From: Cryptomeria japonica
Taxonomy: Eukaryota; Streptophyta; Pinopsida; Cupressales; Cupressaceae
Direction of reading: 5' to 3'
Assembly: GCF_030272615.1 (NCBI RefSeq)
Contig: NC_081410.1
Location: forward strand, 572,893,241-572,953,240
DNA: 60,000 bases
The position numbers and the translations under genes were made by a program. Shown here piece by piece: positions 46,880 to 57,984 of the stretch; position 1 is the stretch's first letter, and every line of letters begins with the position of its first letter. The notes under the pieces are model-generated. The model had not been told where the DNA came from, ran no database searches, and was given only the letters and a program-made list of their open reading frames with translations.

Positions 46880-47540
46880 ATATTTATATATATAAATAAA
46901 TTTATATGGGTATGGGTGGATCATTTGTAGTAGTTATGAGTAGATAAATTTGTTAGATGTAATATTAAGTTTTGTATGTTTATTTTAAATATCGGGCAAG
47001 TGTAGGAGAAATCTTATAAGAAGGAGTTTAATGCTTAAATAGAATAGTTTTTTAAAAAAAAATAAAGGGGTGTGAACACAGAATTATTCGAAGGGCCAAG
47101 AGGGCCAATTAGGTCAAATGTTATAAAGTATTTTTATTTCATGGGGTTCTCATTTTAATTAGGTGTTTAAATAACGAGGTTACTTAAATTAGGAATCCGA
47201 GTGGATTAAGATAAAAAGAAAAAAATAATAAGATAGATTTTAAACGTTTATAATCGAGATTAAATCGCCATTTTTGAATTGTAATTATTTATTAAGGAAG
47301 CTTAGTGAATTTCCATTTTGGAGAAATTTTAGTTCATTGATAACTTAGTTACCCTCTCTTCCTAAATTGAATTTAATTACCTGATTGACTCAAACATAGT
47401 TATGACCTAACCCAAAATGCATTATTTATTAAAGATAATCGCACTTAGTGATTATTTTAACTAAGTAAGTCACTAATAAGTAAGTATTTTAACAAAAAAA
47501 AAAAATTCCGTTCGTGCCCAAAAGTGGGCATGACACTTTA

Positions 47541-48800
47541 CCTTTTACTGGACACGGTGCATCATTACCAAATCTAACATAGCCTCCATCATAATCTTCT
47601 AATATAACAAACTTGTGTTTATCTCCTGTCATATGATGTGAGCATCCACTATCTATAATCCAAGAATCATTAGTGTTTATGTGAGATATTAGGGCTTTTT
47701 CTTCATACCTTTCTTCATCTGATCCATATTTGATAGCCACATAAACTACTTCCTCTGTATCAGTTTCATTTGATTTATCATCATTAGATTCCTCATCAGA
47801 TATTAAGCATGTCTTTCTATCTCTTCTTCTGAAATATCGGTGTCCTTTGTAATGATCATCTTTTTGTTTGTCATCTCGGTAATCTCTCCTTTCAGTAGAA
47901 TCTTTGTCAGGATAGTTAGAAGCCATATGTCCTATTTTATCACAATTGAAACATTTCAAAGGTAGTTTTCCTTTATACTTACCTTTGCCTCTCGGTAACC
48001 TTTTCGCTAGTAGTGCTTCAAACTCTTCTTGCTTTCTGATTTCCTCATATAGTTTGTGTACTTCTTCCATGTTCTTACAAAATCTCACTTTCTCCACTAT
48101 GATCTCCTTCAAAGTACTTATACTTTCTTTCGTTGTAATCATTAGATTCATCAAGATGAAAAGAACTAAATGTAGATTCAACTTTATTTACCGAAGATCC
48201 ACTATTATCAGAATTACTTAACTCAAATGCATGTAGCTTACCAATAGTAGCATCTAAAGAAGCTGGCATATTAGGTACAGACCTCAAGTCATTGATTGTA
48301 GAGACTCGGATTGCATAAGCTGGTAGAAGGGTTCTCAACAACTTACTTGTTATATCCTTTTCTTCAATAGTTCCACCTGCTCCTTTTATTTGATTGACAA
48401 TCTCCTTTACTCTTGTACTATACTAAGTTATGTTCTCACCTTCATTCATTCTCATAGATTCAAGTTGTCCTCTTAGACTATCTACTTTTTCTCTTTGAAC
48501 ATGTTCATATCCTCCATATACTGATATGAGCTTATCCCACATTGCCTTTGCATCATTGCAGCCTTCTAGATCATTAAACTCTAAGTAAGTCAATGCAGAT
48601 GTTATTTCAATCATTGCTTGAATATGTTCTTGCTTTGCCTTTATCTCTTCCATAGTCAATGGATAGGTGCTCGGTGTAACAAAATCATTCTCTAGATAGT
48701 ATACATCATATTCTCCAACTCCTAATAGATGCAACTTCATCCTTTTCTACCATGTAGAGAAACTTGACTTGTTCAGCTTCAGTGCATCCCTCTTATACAT
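47541..48800 (-). pseudogene. gag: Copia F gag and protease
   Basis: From ATG at 48800 (MYKRDALKLNKSSFSTW, stop, KRMKLHLLGVGEYDVY) the gag core reads DAKAMWDKLISVYGGYEHVQ, LRGQLESMRMNEGENIT, LLRTLLPAYAIRVSTINDL. A frameshift near 48090 leads to FEALLAKRLPRGKGKYKGKL and the knuckle CFNCDKIGHMASNYP, with its last Cys lost to Tyr. The protease motif WIIDSGCSHHMTGDKHKF (about 47655-47605) is intact. The frame ends at PVKGK where G interrupts it. Confidence 0.9.
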
Positions 48801-48850
48801 CTTTGGACATTTAACTCAAGTGCCTTTAAACTTTTCTTCCAGAGTCCTTA

Positions 48851-48862
48851 GCTCTAATACCA
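48851..48862 (-). promoter_or_regulatory. Primer-binding site of copia F
   Basis: Minus strand TGGTATTAGAGC, one change from the initiator-Met site; two bases from the LTR. Confidence 0.88.
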
Positions 48863-48864
48863 AT

Positions 48865-50399
48865 TGATAGTTCTGATACTTAATATAAGTATAGATCCAA
48901 TAGCCAACAAGATGAGGGGGGGGTGAATCATTCAATATTAATCATCCTTAAAGACATCAGATTCAACCTCGGTAACATATATATCAGTAATATAACCAAA
49001 ACTGTCAAACATGCAAACTCAAAAGCATATAAACATCATAAACCTCATAACACCATATTTAATGTGGAAACCCAAATAGGGAAAAACCACTATGGGATTT
49101 TGGACCCACTAAGAAATATACTCTTCTAGAGTATGCTCGGTTAAAATCAAATCCTATTAAAGATCACAAACACATTGCTAGATGTGACCCGGTTAAGGGA
49201 TTTCCCTCAGATCTATTAGGATCTTCACCTTGTTAGAAGTGACCTTGTTAAAGGATTTCAAACACTCAATAAGAATGTCACCTTGCTAGAGGGTTTCACA
49301 AATAAGACTGTTAAGTCCACTCAGTTAAGAGATTTTCTGTCACTTTCACAAAATAACAGTAATAAAAATCTATCTGCAACTTCACATCTAAAATGCTAAA
49401 GCAGATTCCTATTTGTTCAATACAATCTAGACATAGAATTAATCTTATCTATCTGTTGGACTTCTATACTTTGTTATTCTAACAGGTCTTCAAGCTTATG
49501 TGCTTAGTAATCACTATGTAGTATCCCTGTGCATACACTTGCTCATATACATTGTTTATCAATAGTTTCCTATTTATAAACAATTAGGTAACTGCTTAAT
49601 CTCCTTGATCACATTTCCCATGATCAATCATAGCCATCAGATCTTTAATCTTATCTAGGTTCAATGCATCTTTCGATCTGAAAACATTTTATCCTGCCTT
49701 GGAACTTGCATATTAGTCTTGGAACTTGTGTCAGGGTATTGTGGCTCAATCTGTGTTATAGATCTTCATGTCAACTTTCTATTGCCTTAGATTCATTAAA
49801 AAACTTCATCCATGGCTCACCAATCATTTAATCAGTTCCAACTCATTAGCTTCCTTCATTAAATAACACATGCAAACATTTAATGCATTTTGTTATAGCT
49901 CCGTTACAACTTGGTAACAACTCAGTTATAACTCGGTGAATACTAAACTTCACTCGATAGACATTCTGCCTTCATTAACTGATAGCGATAACTTTAGGGT
50001 TTACCAACTAGGTTCCTTAGCTTGGTAACATAGTATAGTATTAACCTTTACAATTTACAACATATGTATGATGTTAAAATGATCTAAAACATCATGATCT
50101 CATCATTGTCTGACTCGGTAGTAGTTGCCCATTGAATACCTTATTCATCCCCTTATTCATCATAATCTTTCCTGTGTCTTTTACTAGCATCTTTATACTC
50201 TTTTAAATCATACTTCTCAAGATATGGCAACATCATACTAAATTAGAAAATCAATTTCTTGATATCAATGACAAAATAATAATATCAAGACAGTAAACAT
50301 CTTTAATAAGTTATATCCATAATCATCAACAACCTTCTCAATATCCTTATGAAATGCCAACAATCTTTCATTGTCTGTTATAATGCTATATTGCCAACA
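48865..50399 (-). repeat. 5' LTR of copia F
   Basis: 1535 bp, pairs with 37995-39516. Differences are mostly single transitions plus a small insertion near 49230. Confidence 0.95.
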
Positions 50400-50404
50400 T
50401 ACTG

Positions 50405-51310
50405 TTCATATAGGGAATTGAATGGTTTTGTGAAATTTTATCTTGGTAAGGAAGAGCACTTAGTTATCATTCAAATGAACCTAGTTTGAACTCTTGAAGT
50501 GGTGTTTGAAGGAAGATATTGACAATTTACTCTTTGTAGGTCTAAAACCCTCCATTTTCTTAGGCTATCATATAGATGATGCCCTAAATTGAAATATAGT
50601 CATTGGTTTTCAATGGCCATTGGAATAATGCAAGTTAGGAGGTTTTATTATGATATTCCAAAGGGGTGAGGTCAGAGGAGTTGGTTTGGCATTTTGCTAC
50701 CAAGCCCTAGTCTAAACTTTGTGAGGGTTTAGATTAGAATAGTTAGAGATTGATTAATTGCCAGATGGATATTAGTAGGAAATGGTGTTAGATTATTCAA
50801 TTGGTGTATTTATACCTTATAAAATCTCTCTGAATCATTATATCTTCCTTGTGATCCCATTCCCATACACTTCCTTTGCAACCCAAGCCTAATTTGATCA
50901 ACTAGGTCGGTGACCCAAGTAGGTGTCTAGGAGTGCTGGAGCAGGTTGGAGGTCTGATTATTTGGAGTTTGGAAGAGGTTCAAAAAGGGTATTTGAAAAT
51001 AAAAAAATTTTGGGGCCTTGTTTGGAACTTTTTGGAGTAAAGATCAAAAAAGTAGGAAAATAGGGCTACTAGCTGGGTAGGTGTGACTAGGGGTAAAAGA
51101 GAAAAGTCACTACTCTTGTGAAGCAATAAAGTTGTGAAAGGTCTTGTCATGACCTAAGAACATTAGAAGGTGTGTTACAACCCTTGTGAGGGGTAGAAGC
51201 TCAAATTTTCTTTTGGTGTGAATTGAAGCCTATAAAGACTTTAGATTGGAAGAGTGAAACGTGACTGTGAGTGGGGGTTTTCCACTCTACTGCTGCATAT
51301 CTCTACATCA
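50405..51310 (+). repeat. 3' LTR of gypsy B, right part
   Basis: Resumes after TACTG and matches 13755-14040 then 21892-22521 as one continuous LTR. Ends 'ctctacatca' followed by the right ATGAT copy (51311-51315). Confidence 0.93.
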
Positions 51311-52810
51311 ATGATGATTGGATAAAGGAAATGGAGGAAGAGCTTGATCAAATAGATAAGAATAATACTTAGTCACTTTTTTCCAAACCCACTAATAAAA
51401 ATGTGATTCGTACTAAGTGGGTGTTCGGGAACAAATTAAATGAAGATGTTGAAGTGATTAGGAACAAGGATATACTAGTTTCCAAAGCATATGCAGAAGA
51501 AGAAGGTGAGGATTATTGAGAAACCTTTGCACTAGTTTCTATACTTCAAGGAGTAAGAATGCTACTTGCATTTTCAGAATTCAAAGGATTCAAGGTATAC
51601 CAAATGGATGTGAAGTCTACATTTTTTAATGGAATTCTAGAAGAAGAAGTTTATATTGAACAACCGTATGGGTTTGCATTAACTGAAGATAAGGACATGG
51701 TGTAAAAACTTCATAAAGATTTATATGTATTAAAGGAAGCTCCAAGAGCATGGTATGAGAGACTCCATTCACACTTGATAAAGATTGGATTTTAAAGAAC
51801 TAGTGAGGACAACAACATTTACTTAAAGACAAGGAGACAAGTCGTTGATTGCAGAAGTCTTTGTTGATGATATCATATTTAGAGGAGATGATGATATGAG
51901 TTTAACTTCTACTAAAGAAATGAAAAATGAATTTGAAATGTCTTTGATAGGAGAAATCAAATTTTTCATTGGTCTGTAGGTCCAACAGATGAAAGGAGGA
52001 ATCTTTATCAGCTAGTCCAAATATGTGAAGGAGGTATTGAAAACCTTTGGAATGGAAAACTCTAAACTGGTTGGAACCCCTATGGTTATTGGTTGCATAT
52101 TATCCAAGGAAGATAATTCAGATCCAGTGGATGAAACTAAGTATAGATCAATGATTGGTAAACTACACTATATTGTCCATAGTAGACTGAATACTGCTCA
52201 TGTAGTTGGTATAGTGGCTAGATTTTAGAAAAGTCCTAAAGAGACCCATATGGGGGTAGTGAAGAGAATTTTCAAGTATCTTAGAGGAACTATTGAATGT
52301 GGATTATGGTATCCATAGAAAGGAAACTTCTCTTTGTAGGTGTCATAGATGATGATTGGGTAGGTAATATAGATGACCAGAAGAGCACAACCGGTGGTGC
52401 ATTCTTTCTAGGAGGAAGGCTAGTATCCTGGACTAGTAAGAAAAAAGGTTGCATTTCTCAGTCTATAGCAGAAGCAAAGTATGTGGCTACATCCATGAAT
52501 AGTACTCAAGAAATATGGATGAGACATGTATTATAAAGATTTGAGGAAAATATGATAGAATTGGTGGTCATATATTGTGATAATACAAGTGCAATAAGCA
52601 TTTCAAATAATCTTGTGTTGCATGATAGAATAAAGCATATTGAATTGAGGTATCATTATCTGAGAGAAAGAGTGTAGGAAAAGCAAGTTAGGATCGATCA
52701 TGCGTCAAGCAAGGACTAGTTGGTTGATATCTTCACTAAGCCATTTCCTAAAGAAACCTTTGAGTATCTCAAAGGAAAACTAGGGGTTATACCCCTACTG
52801 AAGGTCAACT
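51311..52810 (+). pseudogene. pol: Copia C reverse transcriptase and RNase H
   Basis: Continues C after [70 protein letters not shown] frameshift near 51830 precedes the catalytic VFVDDIIF block (about 51858-51885). RT end: YVKEVLKTFGMENSKLVGTP, YRSMIGKLHYIVHSRL. RNase H: DDDWVGNIDDQKSTTGGAFF (first Asp region altered), SQSIAEAKYVATS, DIFTKPFPKETFEYLKGKLG ending about 52810. Many stops. Confidence 0.9.
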
Positions 52811-53913
52811 AAGATGTTCTTGTAACATCAATCCAATGGACTAATTGAAGATCTTTCACTATGGATTGATGAGAAAATCATGGTCAGGATTTCTATCTTT
52901 AGCAAATATGCAATGGATGATTGAAAACTCGTACAAATATATTCCTCCAATGTAGGTGATTGATCCAAGATAGATCAGATCAGATCAGATGCAAATTTGG
53001 TTGGGAGAAGAAAACCCTGACCGTCCTTAGTTTGAATTGATTCTCGGTAGGAAAGCTCAAGATTAAATATGATGACTTGAGATTGTGATTGTTGCTACTA
53101 CAGAGTGAGGGTAAGTGTAAAATTTATGTCTGAGAGTCAATGAGATAAACACTTGAAGTGTTTATGAGAAAAGACTATACTAGTAAGGAGAAGCAGGGTA
53201 AACTAGTGTAAGGTTCAAATTGGTAGAGTTGGCATAGGATGAAGAGGTGAAAATATGAAGGAAGAAACATCTGATAAAGAGTGATTGGTGTGAGTTGAAT
53301 TGAAAAGATAGTTTGAGAGAAGACTTAGCAAAGTTAGAATCAGTAGCAAAGAAAAGTTGCAGAGTGTGTGAAGGAAACACAGACTCGTAAGGTTGAAACC
53401 GACAGAGAAGAATATTCTAAGGTTACAAAACTTCTTTTTCAATGGGGATCTCATTTTTATAACTAAGTTTTATATTGTTTTCACTGAGTTGGTGCTTAGT
53501 GCAGGGATTGTAGCTCATTTCAGTTGTAGCCTATAAATTGTGTAGGGGTTGGTGTTCCTTTGAGTTTGTGCTCAAAAATCATAGGTTGGTGCTCCTTGGG
53601 TTGGTGCCCTAAAATTGTAATAAGATCTTTTACATTGTGAGGCTAAATTGGAGCAGAAAATCTCTGGCACCTATTCTCACCGAGGTGTTTCCCACTTTAA
53701 GTTTTCCTTGTATATCTGGTGTTGTGTGATTCTTTCTTGTGTATGAGTTATGTTAAAGTTATATAAAATCATTTCACACACTTAGTTTGCACTGTTTGAG
53801 CTATCGATTTGCACTCAGTTTGCTCTATATATTACTGGTACATCCCTATTGAACAAAAAGTGTTTAAATCACTGATTCACCCCCCTCTTCGTGATCCATT
53901 GTGTCCAACATAA
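52811..53913 (+). repeat. LTR-like block after copia C, not matching C's 5' LTR
   Basis: Ends 'cactgattcacccccctcttcgtgatccattgtgtccaaca', the C-rich tract plus 'aaca' ending that marks copia LTR 3' ends here. The middle has LTR-like 'ggttggtgcc' phrases repeated near 53548, 53584 and 53603. By eye it does not align with 9145-10610, and no polypurine tract is visible between 52810 and it. It may be a 3' UTR plus LTR from another element. An (AGATC)4 run lies near 52972. Confidence 0.5.
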
Positions 53914-54596
53914 AACCACTATGGGAAGCCTACCCATAGTCAGATAATACTTCTGCATTAAGCATGTGCTTAAAAAATGAAGGGCCTGCACATGCAGCAA
54001 GGCCAACAACCTAGAGCACACTGCTCATCACAAAAGGAGCCTCACTGACTACAATTAAATCCAAACTACAATCCGAAAAGATGAGTGAACTACAAGAATA
54101 GAATTTCCTATGCTTGAGTACAGTTCCATTTAAAATCAGTACCAGAGGTCTTAAACCTCTTTTACAAACCCAATTCAATCACCTATGATTGACCAAAACC
54201 TATGCATATGATTACAACATTATTCACACAGACAATCACATAATCATCCCATAACCCATGATCTACAAAGAGATCTTACATTATATATATACCAACCCGG
54301 GACCTAAACAATTAGGTTGGCCACATAAATGATAATACTATAAATTCATAACATAAATCCACAATCCAATGATCATCCAAGTCAGCCTAGGACCAAAACA
54401 ATATAAACCAATCAATAAATCCAACCGGTAATGCATCAGGAACATCCACCAACACGTTACATAAATCGGTCCATAACCTAGCAGAATAAGACCGGACCCA
54501 AAATAGGTCACCATAAACCAAATCCAACACCACTGATCAATAGAAACATGAAAAAGATAACCAACAACATCTTGTGATCCATCTAGCAGCCACACC
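53914..54596 (-). repeat. Antisense LTR remnant, D-related family
   Basis: On the minus strand it shares blocks with the D LTR in order: the 'accatgg' region, 'ctgcatgtgca', the 'gttggcc', 'tgagcagtg', 'tgtagtcagtgtga'-like phrases and 'gtaagatctc', but is strongly diverged. No coding content; the minus frame 54595-54338 is chance. Confidence 0.6.
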
Positions 54597-55796
54597 TGTT
54601 AGGCCCAATATGGAAAGCTAATGTACTGAGAGGGGAGGGGTGAATTAGTGCTTCAAATCCTTTTATCAACAATATCTTTACTGTTATGCATAAACCAAAA
54701 ACTATTGTAACATAACATAAAGCTAAAACAAATAAGTAACAATCATACATGATTCACTCCATAACACATATATTTTGGTTACATAGAAACTCTTGGTTAG
54801 AGAGAAAAACTATGGTGGGGATGGCACCTACAACTTCACTACTGCAATAATAAAGAGTGCTTAGTTAGAGCTACATATTTAGCTATTTCTGATAGCTTAC
54901 CCTGTTAGGAGTAACAAGATCTATTAGATCTACCTTGCTAAAGGATTTTACAACACTTTATATAAATGTTGCACCTAGTTAGAGGCTTTACAATTTATAG
55001 ACTTGATTAGAGTCTTTTACCCTGTTAAAGGTTTCTCTTACAACTTCAAAATATTACAGTAAGATTTTACAAATATCTGCAACTTTACATCTGAAATGTT
55101 GTAGTAGATTCTATGTGCTTAAAATAAGATTACCTTGCCTATAGTATACCTTAGTAACTCATAAAGTAACTTGGTAAACCCTTCTGTTTACTCTATTCTT
55201 TTACTGTTCTCTAAAAACCTTCTCGGTGACCTCTGTGTCTCTATAACAGTCATAATACTCTGTGATTTCTCATGTATCACATAGGTCTTGCTTCATACAC
55301 ATATGCACACACATTTCTCTCATTCACATATATCTCTAACTCTAAATTCATGCTATATAAATAGATTTCTTATATCAGTGATCTGATTCATTGCTTCAAT
55401 CTTACAAACATGATTTCTCGAATGAATAACCATGCAAAATATTTCATTGGTTAGATGACCTCAAAATTATACAAAATCTATATGTGCAATTTCCAATGCG
55501 ATAACGGTTCTATGTGCCTCGATCTTGTAACATGTTTTCATATGTGTGTCCAGGTTCAATGAATCTGGTAACACATTTCACTCGGTGTATATCAACTCAG
55601 TGTATTATCTTTACTACTCAGTAGACATGAAATAACACTCGATAGACAGCTCGGTGTATACTAGGCTTTGTGACTGTTTTCCTTCTGTAACCGACTAGAC
55701 TGTTCATACCGACTAACTATTTCAGTAGTAGTAACCGACTAGAGTATATAGAATGACTTGGATATAAAACTAATGGCAATTTGATAAGTAGTAACA
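54597..55796 (-). repeat. 3' LTR of antisense copia-like element M
   Basis: 1200 bp, plus-strand ends TGTTAGGCCC and 'agtagtaaca'. The antisense C-rich tract with CTGAG ('ctgagaggggaggggtgaatt') lies at 54630-54651. Just outside at 55797-55812, 'atctccccttttgaca' is the antisense of a polypurine tract (AAAAGGGGAGAT), so the internal region lies to the right. Confidence 0.8.
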
Positions 55797-56463
55797 ATCT
55801 CCCCTTTTGACATTAGTTGAGATGTTTGACAAAACTACTTTCAAACTCATTACTCAAAAATCTGTATACTTTACAAAATTTGACTAAACATATATACATT
55901 AGTTAATGAAATAGTACAATCAAATATACTCCCCTTATCAATATGTTGTACAAAACTCTGTAATCACTGTTCTTTCCTCTGTTCACTACTTGGTTCACTA
56001 CTCTTGGATACTCTGCTTATTCTGCTCATTTTGCTTGGTATACTCCCCCTGTGTACTTTGATGCTATATATACTCTGATGATATACTCTCCCTTTTTGAC
56101 AAACATCAAAATTTAGTTACCATTTGGAGGTGGCAACTGATCAAAAATGGATTTGTACTTTGTCTTGGCTTCGGTGAGAGCGACAGAGAGTGCATCCTTT
56201 ACACTATCCATTAAAGAATTATGTGCATTAAAATCAGCCAATAATGAAATTAAGCCATCTAAAGTGCTTCCCTCTTGTGTAGTAGAGAGGTAAGTGGCTT
56301 GGTTGAGCTATTCTTGAATGGATGAAAGATGAGGAAGGAATAATGTTTGAAGTGTCATTATGTCCATCCTGATCTTGTGTTCTTCATTCCTCAGTTCCAA
56401 TTGTTGAGCCATGAGTTGTTGTAGCTTAGTATAAAAAATTTTGAACTGAATTGGGCTTGGGGG
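55797..56463 (-). other. 3' untranslated region of element M
   Basis: No coding similarity. Contains repeated 'tccccttttgac/ccctttttgac' blocks (55800, 56089) and 'ctccccct/ctcccctt' (55930, 56043): several polypurine-tract-like sequences in antisense, as in some plant copia (Sirevirus) elements. Confidence 0.5.
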
Positions 56464-57984
56464 TCAACTTATTTGAGAGATCGATGATCTCTTTCTCAAT
56501 TGCTTCTGATTTATTCTTAATGTCCTTAATGAATAAGGAAATGTGCAGAGTTTCTGAAATAATGAAAGAATGTGCTTGAGTTGAGGGGACAACTCAGCAA
56601 TAAATTTGACAAGTTTTACCTTGCCAACAACAATGGATTTTTGTACTTCCTCTATCATTTTAGCAGTTAGCTCCTTGTCTTTTATTTTACTCAAGTATTC
56701 GGATGCGTCTACTCCAGATGTCTCAATCTGATTTAGGAGTTCATCCAATTGAATATGGATGGCTACATCGGTTGATACTATAGCTGAAGGTAGCATATCT
56801 GATAGTAAAGTCTTTACCTTCTAAAGTACTTTATTCTTCTTTTGTATGGCCAGTTGCTTCTCCTGTTCGGCCTTTGCTTTGCATAGTTCACTAAATTCAG
56901 TGAGTGCTTGCCCTTTCAATTTGGAGATGTCTACATTGGGCAACACTATCGGTTTCAATAAATCTATTTTGAAACTATGCTTTTTCAACTTCTTTTCTTT
57001 ACCTTTCACCGAGTGAACCACTACAATAGCTTGAGAGGCTTGAGGACCCTCAGTAGGTTGCTCAGTAGAGACAACACTTTGGCTAGTTTCTTTAGCCTCG
57101 GTAGTGTCCTTCGGTGTCTCGGTGCTTGGTGTCTCAGCTGTAACATTTTTCATGCTACAAGGTGCTTGAGAGGTTTGTTCTTGTGAAGTACCTTCTACTA
57201 TAAATTTTTGACCTTTGGTTCCTTCATTTGTATCCTAAGGAGCTTCGGTTGTAGCAGGTTGATTGATCGGTGGGTAAGGCTGAACTTGTTCCAAAATAGA
57301 TTCACTGGAGACAAGTTTTGCATAAGCATTACCTTCTATCATTTCTTGTTCAAGTGCCTTTGCATCCATGATATCTTCATCTATTTGAATGGTGTCAACA
57401 GGGTCTTGCTCGGTGACATTAGGCTCTTGGTCGGTGACATCGACTATTTCCACTATAGATTGTTCACTAGCATTCTTTCTTTGAAAGATGTCTTGCCATT
57501 TCTCTTTTGTTTCCTTCTCCACTTCTATATATAGGTCATTCATCAATTTCAACGCCTTTTGTTTTACTATAAATTGTGTTTGGTTGTTTGTCAGATGTTC
57601 TTTTATTTCATCAACTGACATATCAGGAAAGAGATGCACCAGACTTCTTTCTCTGATTTGTTTCTCTGAGTCTAGGGCAAATTGCCATCTGGTTTCAATA
57701 TGTGCATATAATTCCTTAGGAATAGAATTACATACTTCTAATGGGACCACTCGAAATTTTAGAAGTGTGCAAATGACAGCTTCTTCAATTTGCCTCTTTT
57801 CATTAGCAGATCTAGATTCATATTTGACAAATCTGAATCCACCAAATCCACCATATTCCTTTAGATTATTACAAAAAATTTCTACATGTAAAGCAAAAAA
57901 TCGCGGTTGAACCCTAGTTGGTCTCCCCTCTTCTAACTCCGAGGAGAGAGAAGGGAGGTTCGCTAGGATTCGATGGGTTTTCAC
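56464..57984 (-). pseudogene. 507-codon unidentified frame next to M 3' LTR
   Basis: One minus-strand frame from 57984 to TGA at 56464, broken only by TAG near 57235 and TAG near 56822, both where CAG (Gln) fits. It opens after an in-frame TAA without ATG, so the 5' end is missing or spliced. N-terminal half: Arg/Phe-rich, RPTRVQPRFFALHVEIFCNN, then FGGFRFVKYESRSANEKRQI and DSEKQIRERSLVHLFPDMSV. Middle: acidic, Thr/Glu-rich and Pro-rich (VTDQEPNVTEQDPVDTIQID; ETPSTETPKDTTEAKE). C-terminal half: Lys/Glu/Leu-rich, likely helical (LTEFSELCKAKAEQEKQLAI). No knuckle, RT or membrane segment. The position before the 3' LTR is that of the extra (env-like) ORF of Sireviruses, but I do not recognise the protein. 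Confidence 0.6.

Larger units (their letters stand above)
42899..47535. mobile_element. Element G, 4.6 kb insertion with TG/CA ends, no LTR pair seen
   Basis: Flanked by exact CTTTA (42894-42898, 47536-47540) and splitting F's conserved KGKGSI segment. Ends are TGTGAGGCCC and (complement of the right end) TGTCATGCCC, matching at 8 of 10 positions. Inside I see no gag, pol or direct terminal repeat. It holds a low-complexity left half with G-rich plus strand, (AC)n and (AT)n microsatellites and a CpG-rich island. TG/CA ends plus 5-bp duplication imply an LTR-element integrase. A very long solo LTR, or a large non-autonomous element, are the main options. Orientation is undetermined. Confidence 0.8.
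37995..50399 (-). mobile_element. Copia element F, antisense, nested in gypsy B 3' LTR
   Basis: LTRs at 37995-39516 and 48865-50399, primer-binding site at 48851-48862, polypurine tract near 39519, and gag-PR-IN-RT-RH on the minus strand. Flanks TAATG (37990-37994) and TACTG (50400-50404) differ by one base, fitting an aged duplication; the other B LTR reads TATTG there. LTR divergence over about 310 bp is about 4%, the lowest in the nest. G interrupts it at 42899-47535. Confidence 0.93.
13211..51310 (+). mobile_element. Gypsy chromovirus B, nested in copia C
   Basis: B begins TGGTGCAAGC at 13211 and ends 'ctctacatca' at 51310, flanked by ATGAT. Its own parts are 5' LTR (13211-14040 plus 21892-22521), primer-binding site (22524), gag N-terminus (22566-22726), protease-RT-RNase H-integrase-chromodomain (33912-37409) and 3' LTR (37431-37994 plus 50405-51310). 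With insertions removed, the LTRs are about 1460 and 1470 bp. It holds three direct insertions: A, D and F. LTR divergence over the first 200 bp is about 11% by eye, making B the oldest dated gypsy here. Confidence 0.92.
9145..52810 (+). mobile_element. Copia element C, host of the whole nest
   Basis: C is a Ty1/copia element with 5' LTR, primer-binding site, gag, protease and integrase at 9145-13210, and RT and RNase H at 51311-52810. The two halves are split by gypsy B with an exact ATGAT duplication on each side. The integrase-RT linker reads '...VREALKDD' before the break and 'DDWIKEMEEELDQIDKNN' after it, which rejoins a normal copia sequence. All genes are broken by stops and frameshifts. 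The 3' LTR expected after 52810 was not recognised; a different LTR-like block stands there. Confidence 0.85.

Noticed and set aside
52972-52992. AGATC run as a possible regulatory repeat
   Set aside because: Only about four units; too short to support a claim.
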